Assembly: GCA_036426205.1 (NCBI GenBank)
Contig: CM071570.1
Location: 141,538,563 to 141,602,562, forward strand
DNA length: 64,000 nt
Direction: 5' to 3'
Origin: Ascaphus truei
Lineage: Eukaryota; Chordata; Amphibia; Anura; Ascaphidae
Shown: positions 41,143 to 52,992 of the stretch, one piece after another
Numbering within the stretch: position 1 is the first letter of the stretch
How the letters are laid out: the number at the start of each line of letters is the position of its first letter
The notes under the pieces: model-generated
Databases searched by the model: none
The model's input: only the letters and a program-made list of their open reading frames with translations
What the model was told of the DNA's origin: nothing
Position numbers and translations under genes: made by a program

Positions 41143-41765
41143 TCTATTTTAGGTGTAAACTCTTGCTAAGCAAGTCAGCAGCCCCAGTACATACCTGGGA
41201 GTCTCTCAGAAAGAGATTTACAGTCTCCATAAAGAGCTGTAAATCTCTCAGCAAGAGGAATACACTTTCAGCATAGAGCTCGGTGTCTCACCAGAAAGTC
41301 AGCAGTCTCAGCATAGAACTGGAAATCTCTCAAAGGGAATTTCACAGTCTCGGTGCAGAATTGGGAGTCTCTCAGGAAAAGATTTACCGTCTCGGTACAG
41401 AGCTGGAAGTCTCTCAAAAAGAGGTTCACAGTCTCAGAACTGATCTGGATGTCTCACTGAAGGAGCTTCACACTCTAAACACAGAGCTAGAAGTTTCGCA
41501 TCAGGAAGGGATGAAAAGGTCCTGAGTGTTATAGAGATTGTAAAAAGAGATGTCAGAAACCTGAAAGAGGAGGTTTCATATTTGACTGATCAAGTCAGTG
41601 AAGGAAATGGAAACTTGACGATGTAAGAAAGGTGAAGAAACAAGTGGAGCAAGAAAAGTTGGAAGTACAGTTAACACTGATAGAAGCAGACAGTGCCTTT
41701 GAGCAGGGAAGACACCAGGCACTTTTTTTTCCAGTTGGAACTTTCTCAGATGAGAGCAAACTCTG
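41143..41765 (+). pseudogene. Myosin-heavy-chain-like coiled-coil fragment with 14-residue repeat expansion
   Basis: The downstream part reads VKRDVRNLKEEVSYLTDQVS (about 41531-41600), then KKQVEQEKLEVQ and FFQLELSQMR (about 41634-41760) across shifting frames. This is the order seen in the rod (tail) of class II myosin heavy chains. Upstream, at about 41185-41510, a 42-bp unit repeats, best seen from 41311: ELEISQREFHSLGA, ELGVSQEKIYRLGT, ELEVSQKEVHSLRT, DLDVSLKELHTLNT. The unit resembles the rod stretch that normally precedes the first block, as if it had been amplified. Fourteen residues equal two heptads, so the coiled-coil register is kept. Stops (41274-41276, 41524-41526) and shifts make it non-functional. 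No introns are seen in the span. Confidence 0.65.
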
Positions 41766-42497
41766 AAAGAAAGAAGAGAAGCATTCGAACACTCCAGAAA
41801 CCCTACAGAGCTCTTTTCCAAGAAAGGTTGGTGAGAGAAAGGTATCTGCGCAAACACTCTGCAGAAGTCATCATACAGGCTGCCTACAGAGGAATGAAAG
41901 CTCACCAGCTTTATTGCCAGAATAAAGCAGCCTGCCTTCTCCAGTCAATATGGAGAATGCAACGACAAAGAAAGAAATATAAACATTTGAAGCAATATGT
42001 AATGTTTGGAAGAATCTGCAGCAAAGATACTACAGGAAAATGAAAGCAGCTGCTTGTACGACTCAGTCTAGATAAAGGTCCTACGTCACAACCAAGCAAG
42101 CTGTGGACTGCTATAAATGCACGCAATGCCAACTCAGTACTACAATCATCTCCCACAAAATTACGAAATGAAAACCGAATCACAACTGAGAAGCACAATA
42201 CAAATCCAGTCATACTACTGTGCCCACATGGCCCGAACTAGATCCCTCACGATGAAGGCAATCGCTATTAAGATTCGGTCTTTGGCTAGAATGAGACAGA
42301 ATGGTATCCGTGATCACACCGCTAAAGATGCATCTCTGGTTGTCCACTCGTCTTTGCAAAGGGAAAAAGCACAAGAGTACAGGTTTGCCAACTGCAAAAC
42401 AGAGAGGATACGGTTAGGTGTGAGGAGATCTTCAGCAAGACTGATGTACTGGTTTAAGGGTCCTAACCCAGACACAAATTACCTCTCTACTAATTAA
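41766..42497 (+). pseudogene. ASPM-like IQ-repeat fragment
   Basis: Directly after the myosin-like part: VRERYLRKHSAEVIIQAAYR, then GMKAHQLYCQNKAACLLQSI and WRMQRQRKKYKHLK (about 41830-41998), a run of IQ motifs whose wording matches ASPM, the spindle-pole protein whose IQ repeats bind calmodulin. After a shift, IQIQSYYCAHMARTRSLTMK and IKIRSLARMRQNG (about 42200-42304) continue the pattern in frame 42117-42497. ASPM is several thousand residues long; only a few repeats are here, with stops and shifts. The fusion to a myosin rod is not a known normal gene structure. Confidence 0.65.
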
Positions 42498-42689
42498 GGA
42501 GTTGTGTTTTTTTGCGGATAACCAGTGATTGATGAATAAGCTGAAGGCTGGGGTCCCCTAGTACTGAATGAGCTTCAAGTCGGTGCTACTGTAGTAGAGA
42601 TACCCTGCCATACATCACTTGGAACTTCCCCACACATTGAAGAAATGGGCAGGCTGGATAAATTAATGCATGAAAGAAAGTCCCAAGAC
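42498..42689 (+). pseudogene. Unidentified coding-like remnant, part 1
   Basis: The frame around 42515-42689 reads GWGPLVLNELQVGATVVEIP and then IEEMGRLDKLMHERKSQDYG with few stops. I do not recognise it. It is interrupted by the MITE at 42692-43772 and may continue at 43775. Confidence 0.35.
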
Positions 42690-42691
42690 TA

Positions 42692-43772
42692 TGGGGCCTA
42701 TGCAGTAAGCGTTCATAAGCCACTTATCAACCACTTATCGACCAAAATGCCTACTGCTATTCAGTAAGCGGTGATAAAAGACTGAATCGCTCAAAGAAAA
42801 TTGGTCATAAAAAAAAAATCACTGTAACTTTTTGGGGGTTTGTTTTTGTTTGATTAAAAATAAAATAAAAAAGCAGCTGTGGCAAACCTATTAACTTTTT
42901 CATCATAAGCTGCCAGGAAACGTACATAATTGAATTTGATTTGCCTTTATCTCTATTTTAATACGAATAAGCCACTTATCACCGCTTTTCGGCATGTTCA
43001 TAAACTCACGCAATTCTAATAGCAGTGATTAGGCTATGAACGCCTATCACCGCTCTAGAATGGTGATTTTATCACAAAATCCTCACGCCAGAAAAAGTTG
43101 GTGTAAAGGTGTTGGAAACCTGCCTAGAAGAGCGAGATGGGACTTAGAAAAAAAAAAAAAACTCCTGCATAGGATTGATGCCGAGAATCTCTGGAGCTGA
43201 TATACATTAATATTAGCACCAGAGACCCCTGGCATGTACGCTATGCAATAAAAATGCATTTACAGTAAACTTCATTACCATAGCGGATAGCCTCAGGGAC
43301 CCCCTACTTCCCGAGATACAGGCCCCGTTATGGGGGGCTAGTATCTCCTATGCATTTAAATTTCCACGTCACATGACCATGGGAATAAAATGCATAGGAG
43401 ATACCGGCACACCATAACGGGGCCTGTATTTCGGGAAGTAGGGGGTCCCCGAGGCTGAAACCAATGCAGTTCAGCTCAGGAGACCCCCTGCTCATCTAAA
43501 CTATTATAAAAATTAAAATTTATACACATGCATTTCGGGCGAGATTTGCACAGGGAGAGACGGCTCTCTCAGAGCAGCTCTCTCTACAGCAGATACAACT
43601 CGCCGTGTAAGGCCTTTTCAGAGGGTCGTACATCAGATCACCGGCTAATCAAACCGTTTTGTGAATTTTGCTATGACAGATAATGAAGGCTTTCTGAATA
43701 CCGTTATACCAAAAACGGTGATTTAAATGGCCCGGTGATTTTTTTTATGAACCTTTAGTGCATGAGGCCCTA
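42692..43772. mobile_element. MITE with long imperfect inverted repeats, TA target site
   Basis: Left end TGGGGCCTATGCAGTAAGCG and inverted right end TAGGGCCTCATGCACTAAAG; TA flanks (42690-42691 and 43773-43774). A central palindrome has arms GGGACCCCCTACTTCCCGAG and its inverse (about 43296-43355 and 43390-43455). No coding capacity. Confidence 0.75.
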
Positions 43773-43774
43773 TA

Positions 43775-44412
43775 AGTCTGTTGACTGCAAAAGAAAGATG
43801 CCCTGGAAGTCAATCAGAGTTAATGAAAACTCAAATTTGAGCTGTCCGAGATCAATGATGCTGAGCCAGATGTGGGTTGACACGCTAGTGACAGGGAAGA
43901 GAATATCTTGCATCACAGGAAAAAACTTGCTGACAAATGAGTAAAAGATGTATTGGAAAGGTGGAAAAAGGAGCTTGAGCAAGAAGTCCTCTGAAGGGCT
44001 CAGGAAGCTGAGCACATTATGGAAAAACTGTGCTATGGAAAAGTCAATCAGAAGCGACCAAAGTGTGCGGAATTCAATCGTCTACTTGAAGAGACACTGG
44101 TTGTATGCACAGGCTACAAGGACTTTGTCACCAATTGTCTCTTCAATCAAGACCATGTCGTGGCCACGAACTGATGGAGAGGTAGCAAGCCTTTCAGCCT
44201 CATCTCCTGACTACCAGATAACCCCCAAAGGAGAAAAGCAAGATTTCTGGAAGGAGTAACAATCGTCTTAAGAGAGAACTTTGCTCTGGAGAAAATCCCT
44301 CTACCTGAGGCTCAGGAGATATTGAAGGGACGGGGTTCCGCCATTGCTAGCCATAGCTACCAAACAGGGGAGGTATCTGACAGGGTATTTCCCCTGTATA
44401 AAGGCTTTACAT
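43775..44412 (+). pseudogene. Unidentified coding-like remnant, part 2
   Basis: One frame reads VKDVLERWKKELEQEVL (about 43943-43993), a stop, AQEAEHIMEKLCYGKVNQKR, FNRLLEETLVVCTGYKDFVT and NCLFNQDHVVATN, then another stop near 44175. Charged and helical in its first half. Another frame gives ENFALEKIPLPEAQEILKGR to about 44412. I do not recognise the source protein. It may belong to the same chimeric pseudogene as 41143-42497. Confidence 0.4.
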
Positions 44413-44880
44413 GAAAAGCCTGTCTCTAGTTGTTGGGTCTAGTGGATAGCTTGTTAATCTCAGCATGAGGCAATTACCCAGTTTGCACCTGGCTCATTAA
44501 AAGACTTTAGAAGCCGGCTTGATAGCAATCGAGGGCTCTCTCTGATCCAGACACACAGACTGAACCACTATAGAGAGCAGGCTGCAGTAGTGTTCTCTCT
44601 GGCCAAGGAAGGTCCTGGACCACTGTGGAGAGAAACCCTGTACAAGGACTTTCATACCCTTACCCCAGCTAAATGTAATTGACCTCCGCCCTTTTTTGTC
44701 GTTTGTTGTTAGTAAGGGGCTTAGACCCCCAGCCCCTAGACAGTGTGTATGTTGTAGTTAGTTAGTTTTCCATATTGGAGTTAGGTCTGTTTTTTCCCTT
44801 CATCCTTGTTTTGCTGATCCCAACCTCTGTATGTTTTGAAGGTTCCGGCTAATAAAAGCTCATTTTGATTTTCCGTTACA
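44413..44880 (+). repeat. Possible LTR 3' part
   Basis: Non-coding, with TATAAAGG just upstream (about 44398), AATAAA (about 44851) and an end GATTTTCCGTTACA resembling an LTR end. No start or target duplication was found, so this is tentative. Confidence 0.3.
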
Positions 44881-45159
44881 AATGCCCCCTGTTTTAAACA
44901 CCTCTGCACACATCTACTAGACCTAAGAATATACCATAAACCCCATTATTCAGGATTGTAAAAGGCCCAAAGAAACTTACAATCATCCAGTTATGGCATT
45001 AACTGTAGCAGTTTGGGACTCATTGGAAACAGTTAAGAATGTTAACGGTATCCCTTCTTTGATGACCTCCCTGTGCAGGAATGCAGAATATAGAGGTTAA
45101 TAATAAATAGGTCTGAAATAACATTTTAAGAGTTAGTGACATAGTATCAATGGGAAGAC
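44881..45159. other. Short unannotated spacer
   Basis: Nothing recognised. Confidence 0.5.
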
Positions 45160-45649
45160 TTACATCCTTTGCGGAAATTCAAGACAAATATAATATTTCA
45201 CAAAAGGAAAGGAATTCAGCTGGGGTGGTGGGAGTTCCACCGGTTTCCTCCTCCGGCCGCCTGTCGAAACCCGCCCCCCCCTTCTACTCCTAGCCAGGAG
45301 AGACTTGTCTCTCCTGCTACTTTTGTCCACGGCCCTTCTCCCGGGCAGCCAGTTCTCCACTATGCCATCCCAAACTTCCAGGCCAGTCTCCCGCTCCACA
45401 TAGGCTTCTGTCATCCTCGCCAGTGCATTTCTCCCACTGCTGGTGCTGGCCCCAGCACTTGTGGCACCAACCACTAGGGGTCTCTTCTCCTCTTCCCTCA
45501 GGTTGTCTATCCAGGCATCTGCTTCTGGTGCAGGACGCTGGTCTGCTACCAACCTCTCTGGAACACCCACCTCCACGCTGGCTGTTATGCTTCTCCTGGA
45601 CCTCCATTAATATTTGAACCCTTTTATTATCCTTGTTTACTTTTGGCAT
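45160..45649 (-). pseudogene. Unidentified coding-like remnant, minus strand
   Basis: Starts at an ATG (45649-45647) with MPKVNKDNKRVQILMEVQEK, shifts frame near 45590, then stays open for 138 codons (45576-45160): SGRNALARMTEAYVERETGL and similar charged sequence, followed by an arginine-rich stretch (RRDKSLLARSRRGG). GC content is higher than the surroundings, which supports old coding origin. I do not recognise the family; it might be a transposon gag-like protein or a retrocopy. Confidence 0.4.
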
Positions 45650-48424
45650 AATTTAATTTAGGTATTCATTTAAACTGGAGGTAGGGAGACAGTAGGACAG
45701 TGGCCCGCCAAAAAAGGTGTACCCATTTATTGGCACGTCTGAAAAAAAGGTTGGTCACCAATGGTCTAAACCATCAAGAACTTTTTTCAGATGAAGAACT
45801 AAATAAATTTACTTAGGACCACAGGGAGGTGGTTTTCATGGTGTTAGAGATTACCTGATATAATAACTTTTAAATTCCAGAGTATAATAGAAAATAAGAA
45901 AGAACTTATCAGGGTGATACTCTTTTAGATGCTGTTTCATGACATCCTGAGGGACCAGACAAAAGGCACTTGAGAGCTTGGGAGCTGTGCCAAAAACAGT
46001 AACGTAGAAATTCTGAATTTCCTTGCAGTCAAGCTACACTTGGATTATCTATTCTCTCCTCCAATAGAGATTTCAATTGTCTACATTTATGACAGATCGG
46101 ATGCTCTGGAAGATTGAGGGAATTAGCATTTACGAGTTATTTTACCTAATAGCATTGTATAGAAATTGTGAATATGTGCAATTTACTTTTAAAAGACCTG
46201 AAATGTAACTGATAAAGGGAAAAATAATAGTACAATGCTTGATAGTTGTAACAGTTATGATGCAGACACATAGAGTAAAGAAAATAAATAATATTGAATC
46301 ATGCATTGTTGTCCATGTCTCATAAGGAATTCAAAGATAATGCAAGAATATTATTTATAATTGTCATAAAGATTGAGTGGGTTCATCTGCATCATTTATT
46401 CACTGTTGACAAAACCCTAAGATTGATACAGTACCTGCTTAAACATGGGTAACTAGTGACTAAACATAAAAATGGTTTAATGGACTATCACCCTACATTA
46501 ACAAACTGGATGTCTAACTAATGAGGACAACAAGAGCTAATTTGCCTTAATGTACTATCATCCTGAGAGAGCATTTATCACATAAGAAGAGAGAGGGGAG
46601 CCGATATGGGGGTTATCCACTGCAATTATTGTCAGAAAGATAATTAAATGGGACAATTGGTGTAGGTGTTAGAATCCATCGCTACACCCTCTGTGGTTAT
46701 GTACTATTAAAATAAATGGCAGGCTGAATAAAGATCACTATGCATGCTGCATTTACAGACCAAGATTATATTCACATTAAACCATTTTTCAGAATTATAC
46801 ATTACACATGCAGAGTGGCCTGTAGAGATTTACTCAGCAAGCCCTTCAGGAAACAGGTTTACCCATTACACTGATCCTAGTGTGTTTCAAGGGCAGCGCT
46901 TTTTCCCGCATACTATGCAGTAGCATATATGTTTTCACAACTCTAGGTTTTTTTTACCCCTACATAAAAGAATGGTCTGGGGCACACAAATAGCACAACA
47001 CAAGTACGAAAAGGAATGCAGAGTTTACTTAGCTTCTTGTGGTGCACATGCAGGAACCAGGATCACCATCCCAGCCCAGAGTGACATACAAAATCAGGAA
47101 GGTCCACAGCACACACTCGGTTTTAAATAAAACGTTATACATTTATTCCATCCAAAACAGAAAAGATAAAAATGGGCGACATTTCGGACCTACATAGTCC
47201 TTTATAAAGCTTGACAAAGTACAATTAATGTATAACTTTTTATTCAAAACAGAGTGTGTGCTGTGAACCTTCCTAGTTTCTCTTTCCTGCTCACCGATTT
47301 TTTTTTTAATCTGTTTATTTTATTCCTAAAAAATGAGCCCTAAACTTAAATGAATATGGTACGTAAATGGAGATGTGTGAACCTCTGAGGTCGAGAACCA
47401 TGCAAAATGTCCTTTTTGCAAGTGAATCAAGACTGGGAGAGCTCATTTTGTAGCATATCCAATGACTTACATGCCTCCAAGAACACTTCTTTATACAACA
47501 CATGGAGACATACAGTACCTGTGAAAACCACCTAGGATACCTGGGAAATATTTACATTTTGAATATAATTTCAAATTAGCTTATTTCCCAGTTATCTCAG
47601 TTAGTCACAGGTTTGACTTCACTTGTTGTATAGAGGAATGCTTGGAAGGTACAGTATATAAATCAATAGGTATGCAACAAAATCCCAATCTCTCTCTCCC
47701 TCCCCCTACAAAGACTTTGGCAAAACTGCTAATTCATGGTGAAAATGTACATTTTGACAAATATTTGTGTTTGGGAGAATGGGAATGACGGTATTTCCAT
47801 AAAATACCAAAGTAAACCCAGAGACAAAATTGATACACTGCTTGTTATATATAATCCAAATTGTGAGTACACAACATTTTTTCCCCGTTTATCTTTCTTT
47901 TTCCACCCACGTATATCATGTGCAAATATTTAAGGACATACGTTGGCATATAACAATAGAATTAATATCGTACAAGGAGTCCCTGCCCTATAAAATTTGC
48001 AATTTAAGTTAGATGCCCGAGACACAGGGAGGTAAAAGGACTTTTCCAAGGTCAAGTAGCTGACACTGGATTTGAGCAAGCTTTCCCTGTTTCAAAGTCA
48101 GTGTTAGTATTTTCAGTCAGTCGTCACTCACTGAATCACTCGTACAGCCTATAACTAAGGTATTCTACCTTGTTGGTGTGCAACACATTTTCCTTTTCAC
48201 AGTCACTCTACTAGAAACATACAAGTGGCCATGTTTATGTGGATAACACAAAAATGTAAAACAATATATTTAGGCCTTTATGGCCCATTTTTAAACACAC
48301 CTCTTTAATTAGGAATTTGATTTGCTCCATGGATGAATCTATATGTCACATATACATTTACCATGACCCCTTGCAGACACACTTACCATAACTCTCTCCT
48401 ACTGTTGTCAATGTAAGTTCTCCC
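45650..48424. other. Long AT-rich stretch without recognised genes
   Basis: Only short frames. Apart from the hammerhead-like piece at 47172-47216 with flanking AATAAA-type sequence (47120-47260), no repeat or gene is recognised. Confidence 0.5.
47172..47216 (-). ncRNA. Degenerate hammerhead-like motif
   Basis: Minus strand: TTTATAA in place of CTGATGA, GGAC/GTCC stem II, GAAA, TGTCG. It has the layout of the other PLE-type motifs but the first core half is lost. Confidence 0.35.
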
Positions 48425-49179
48425 TGTCACGGTAGACCAGGTCTCATCAACACATTAATACCGGAATTCTGGATTGAGCACAACAAGGCAGGCAAAATAA
48501 ATTATAATTTATTTCCTTTTCAGACAAACACACAATTCTTCACAATTACACTAAATAAACACTTACTGGGATGGGGAAACGAAATAAAGTGTCCACGGAA
48601 CGAACGACTTGAAAACAAAGTCTCTGGACACCCCTGCACGTATGCAAGTGGGTGCACGGTTTGAGCCGTGCGACAGTCCTCGGTTAGGGGCACAAGTTGG
48701 AACCCTTGTATCTCCGCCGGAGGGAATCTTTTTGTTTAGTCCTTACAGGATTCATTCGGGAATCCTTAGCTCAAATAAATTCTGGAAGAGGGGTGCGAAT
48801 CTTCGTTACGATGTGATTAACTCCTCACACTCCGGAACCGCTGACGCTGTAACTTGGACGGATCTTAGCTGAATCCGATGAATCTTAGATGGAACTCACT
48901 AGGACTGGGCTGCAGTCATTTTTATAGGGTTAAGGGTCCTATCTCTAACATACCCAGCCAATCCTCTTGTGGGAACAACTTTTCCCACCTATCCCAGACT
49001 TACCAGTAGCTCACAAAAAGGGCAGAAGTTGCTTCCTGGTCTGCTAGGAGCATGCGCTAAGGTGACACCTAAGCTGCTTAGCATACTGGGCCCAACCTCT
49101 TACCTGGCAACAGTAAGTCTCGGATTTGGCTATCAAGTGTGAATAGCCCATACTTTGCACCGGCATCTGGTACTTGACA
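48425..49179 (-). repeat. Putative LTR (755 bp) of another retroelement, minus strand
   Basis: Minus strand begins TGTCAAGTACC (49179) and ends CTACCGTGACA (48425). GTGGCGGGGATAT just upstream of the start on that strand could be a polypurine tract. An AATAAA-like signal lies inside (minus of TTATTT near 48510). No target duplication was seen. Confidence 0.5.
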
Positions 49180-49317
49180 ATATCCCCGCCACCCTAACAC
49201 CTCGGGTTTCTGAGGCTTTTCAACTCTGGACTTCTCTAGACACTGGGGCACCAACTTAGCAGAGTGCCCTTTGAAGTACGGAGATGAAAAATCCCTCAGC
49301 TCATCCACTCTTAACAC
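49180..49317 (-). pseudogene. End of an internal coding region next to the LTR
   Basis: An open minus-strand frame reads ELRDFSSPYFKGHSAKLVPQ and then LEKSRVEKPQKPEVLGWRG before running into the putative LTR. It could be the end of a Pol or Env frame. Too short to identify. Confidence 0.35.
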
Positions 49318-50020
49318 ATTGACATGAAAGGGTTTCTGCCTTTACATTTTAAAACATACTGAAATACATTTTATTTTTATATGTACCTTCTGTATATGTG
49401 GGTGATGTAAAAACCATATGTATGTGCATGTTACATTCTCTACTAACTGTATACAAAAAATTAGAGTGCTAGCTCCTTCCTAAACAAAGTTAGTTGCTTA
49501 ATTTAATAAGCTCTGTGATGTGGTTTGCGGTCTGACTCTTGGCATACAATGTATCACTGCTTGCCGGTCTCGGTAACCGTAAAAGCATTCCAGCACTTGA
49601 CCTTAATTGATCAATGAGACCACAGGATACATAGTTGCATTCCGGGCATTTCAGTTAGACCGCAGACCACTTATCCACTTAACTTTGTGGTTAAGACTTT
49701 CTCTGAAGAGTCTGCGGTTTAGGAAGTACTTCAGAACTTCAATGGAGCCGCTGACAGCAGGCACACTTATTCAATTGACGCTTGGTTCAGCGCTAGAAGC
49801 ACTCCCTTGTGTTGCGAATACAATTTGCACATTTTACATTCATTCATAGGACTGCAGCTTGTTTCTGCTGCAAAAATGGGGACAGTACAGTTAATGTATA
49901 GGGGAAACATGGCATTGTGGTGACCAACAATGAACTCCTTCATCCCCAACAAGGTTTAGGGGTAACCAGCCAGGTCTGAGACCTTTATTATTGGCCTGGT
50001 TAACCCCCACACTCCCCCAT
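49318..50020. other. Unannotated stretch with a short hairpin
   Basis: No gene. GGGGTAACCAGCCAGG (about 49961) and GCCTGGTTAACCCC (about 49996) form a small inverted repeat before the SINE-type tail. Confidence 0.5.
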
Positions 50021-50025
50021 TACCA

Positions 50026-50196
50026 TTAGATTGTAAGCTCTTAGGGGCAGGGACTCCTTTTCCGAATGTTACTTTCATGCCTGAAGTTCTTATTCGTATT
50101 GTCTCATTGTTATTATGTCGCATGTATTACTGCTGTAAAGTACTATGTACATAGATGGCACTATATAAAGAAAGATATACATACATATAAAAAAGT
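50026..50196 (+). mobile_element. LINE-derived SINE tail
   Basis: ATTAGATTGTAAGCTCTTAG and GGGCAGGGACTCC, then TGGCACTATATAAA and a GATATACATACATA tail. This matches the 3' ends shared by many vertebrate SINEs and their partner LINEs. The head is absent or not recognised. Confidence 0.65.
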
Positions 50197-50262
50197 GAGC
50201 TCAGTGTTTAATAATGAATATCTTAAATAACAGATGTTCCCCCACCCTCAAGGAGATTTCAC

Positions 50263-50936
50263 TGTTACCTGGTATTGTTATGCTGCTCACCTGCTAGGCT
50301 TACAAGATACTGAGTGTCCGCCGGTGTTAGTTGGGGATGAACAGGACAGGCTTTAGGGATCTTCCCAGTTCTTCATGGTTGCAGCCACTCCATTTCCAGC
50401 AGGCCCCAGCAGGGTTGGGTGCAGTTCCTGCAGGAAAACCATCTTGCACTCCCCCTGATAAACTGCAGTCTCAGGCTGGAGTATAAAACAAAGGATGGTT
50501 CTTTATTCTTCAATCAGCATACCAACATGTACACTCTTTTCTGTTCCTCTACTCCCTGGAATTGACCCCCAGGGCTTGTGGCCCCAAAGGTCTATCCTTT
50601 GCTCCCTTACTCCCTGGTGAAGTAAGGGGTGGTATCCCACTCCCCTAAGGGAGGGGAAGGAAGGTGGCCAGAGCCCTGACTCCACACTTCCAACAACGAC
50701 CACTAAATTTGGATCTGCAGTCCCTTTTTTTTCCCAGGGGGAGGGTCAAAGGTCTGAGCCCCTGATAAGGCCTGTTTACTGCCCTAGGCCCACCCCACCT
50801 TGTCATTCAAGGGAGTTGTTTACTGCTGCAGCAGCAGCAGCAAGGGCGTACATTTTACCCTAACACTGCCTGCGCTGGTACCAGGGCTTATGTGTTAGGT
50901 AGGGCAGATTAGTAGCCAAGCGGATACGTGGCTACA
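50263..50936 (-). repeat. LTR-like segment, minus strand
   Basis: Plus strand runs from TGTTACCTGG to GTGGCTACA, so the minus strand starts TGTAGCCACG. AATAAA on the minus strand lies at about 50504. Flanks do not match, so the left boundary is uncertain. A (GCA) run sits at about 50825. Confidence 0.4.
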
Positions 50937-51511
50937 CTTGCAAAACAAATTAAGGTCATATATTAAGTCTATACATAGCATAATCCTGCTCATAGCATTT
51001 TGTAAAAATAATAACAGTCACCTCTAATGCTGAGGTTAACCTTCTGGAATATGTAATCTAATATAGAGGTAGAAAACAGTGACATAGTAATTATAAGCAT
51101 TGTAGACAAGAAAGAAAAGTATTCCCATTTGAAATGTTTAATCATGTTATCATGGTACAGTAGTAAATCAGAAGATACCATCTTCTAAATAATCAACACC
51201 CTGATGCTTTATTACGAGTAACCCCTGGAGTGCCAGGTGGTTCAGCAACACATTGTTCTTCAATACATCGCTGTCTCTTCTGGCACTAGAAGATTTAAGC
51301 AGGCCTTCCAAATAACTAGAGATGAGCAAACAAAATGTGTGGATTTGGATCTGCCTCGGATCAGCTATTTCAGATTTATTTATTTATCAAAGACAGAGAG
51401 CAATCTGAAATGTATTGCCGGATTGTTAAAAATCCTGTCGGAAGAGAGAGCAAGGTGTTCTCCTTTTTCAACACAGGCATGTCTCCCTGATTTATTTGGA
51501 GGGACGTTTGA

Positions 51512-51512
<1 letters not shown>
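50937..51512. other. Unannotated stretch
   Basis: No gene or repeat recognised. Confidence 0.5.

Positions 51513-51566
<54 letters not shown>
51513..51566. repeat. (TA)n microsatellite
   Basis: Pure TA tract of about 54 bp; overlapping Tyr/Ile frames on both strands are artefacts. Confidence 0.97.
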
Positions 51567-51572
<6 letters not shown>

Positions 51573-52667
51573 CATACAACTGGCGACACTACAACTCTCA
51601 CAGACGGATTTGTGGTGTGGGAGGGACGGCTTTGGAATGTTCCGCTCATCTCTACAAATAACACTTCTCGCAATAGGGCAGGCGTTCCAAAGGCCAAGAC
51701 GAGAAAAGTGCAATACTCATTTTTGTAATCAAGTCATGACAATATACCTACAAATATCAGAATGCTTCTCTGATGTTGAAGCTGATTAAAATGATTTAAG
51801 AAGTGAATAAAAAATTGAGCATAATTGTTTCCTTTCTGAGAGGGCACAATCTCTGCAAGGAAACCATGGTAACAAGGAAGGCTTATGCTAGTACCTGGCT
51901 TGTGAGTTATCACACTGCATATAGAGCAGGTTTTTGCACCTAGCAACAGAGTCTTGCCAACCGAGTTTTACTGCTCTCTGCTTTTCTCCCCTGCAGTTGT
52001 CCTCTGTGCTCTGCACCATAAAAACACACTCATGACACCCAAATCTTTACAAAAAGACTTAATAAAGTATGCAGTAAACGGGGCAGAATACGGATCCAGA
52101 CAAAGGGAGGCAATGGATTCACTTGACCATAGCTTTGAAGGAATACAAAAGCTCATGTCCCTTGCCTGTGGGGTTGTTGTGCAGCATGACTCATCTTTAG
52201 CTAGTATCCTGGATGCTCACTTTAATTATGCATCAACATTTTTTTTATAGACTATACATGAACAATATGAAATTGCCCCCTGCCATGTGCAAGCAAAGTG
52301 GAAAAGGCCGTCGTTCTGTATTTAACCAAATACTGTAGTTTATTTTAGATAACATCAGGATATGCATAAATAGGGTATTGTTTTATTTGTATCTTTGTGT
52401 CCTCAAACAAACTGACACATGCACAATGAACAATCAAAACTCATAGTTATATAGAGAGAATAGATTGGTGATGAAATGCAATTTGTATTATTTTGCTGAA
52501 TGCAATGTATTTATATATTTGTTTGCTCTATGTTCCCTCAATTTTAACCCGTGGTACTTGGAGTAAATGTGTATAAAACAAAACAGACACAATTTAAAGT
52601 TAAAGCAGCAATACGGGTTAACTTTAAAAATATATATATATTTTTTTATTGTATAATTGATGTAGGG
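51567..52667. other. Unannotated AT-rich stretch
   Basis: A 98-codon frame (51954-52250) shows no family features. Nothing else recognised. Confidence 0.5.
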
Positions 52668-52988
52668 GGTGTCCGGAGCTGAACACCGTTAATTTCAGCT
52701 CCGGGGCCCCCCTCGTTACAGAGATACTACCTCCATAGTGGTGCCGTTATCTCTGAAAGCAGAGAAACTGTGCTCCATAATCTAATGGGGGTGTTTAAAT
52801 GTTCTGCATTAAATGACCAATAGGAATCCATGACATCAACCTGTGCGGCTTCCTATTGGCCCATGTGACCTGGACTTTTAAAATCCGCAGAGATACAGGG
52901 ACCCCCTATGGAGGAATGTATCTCTGCAAGCAAGGGGGCCCAGAGCTGAAATGAATGGGGTTCAGCTCCGGAGACCCCCTGCTTCAAA
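52668..52988. mobile_element. Foldback element
   Basis: TTTCAGCTCCGGGGCCCCCC (from about 52702) and the inverse GGGGGCCCAGAGCTGAAA (about 52945-52962), with AGAGATAC on both sides, give hairpin arms of about 60-100 bp. TTCAGCTC-GGAGACCCCCTGCT also occurs near 43470-43490, so it is a repeat family. Confidence 0.6.
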
Positions 52989-52992
52989 CCTG

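Noticed and set aside
51954..52250. 98-codon frame as a host gene exon
   Set aside because: No recognisable domain and no splice-site context that I could support.
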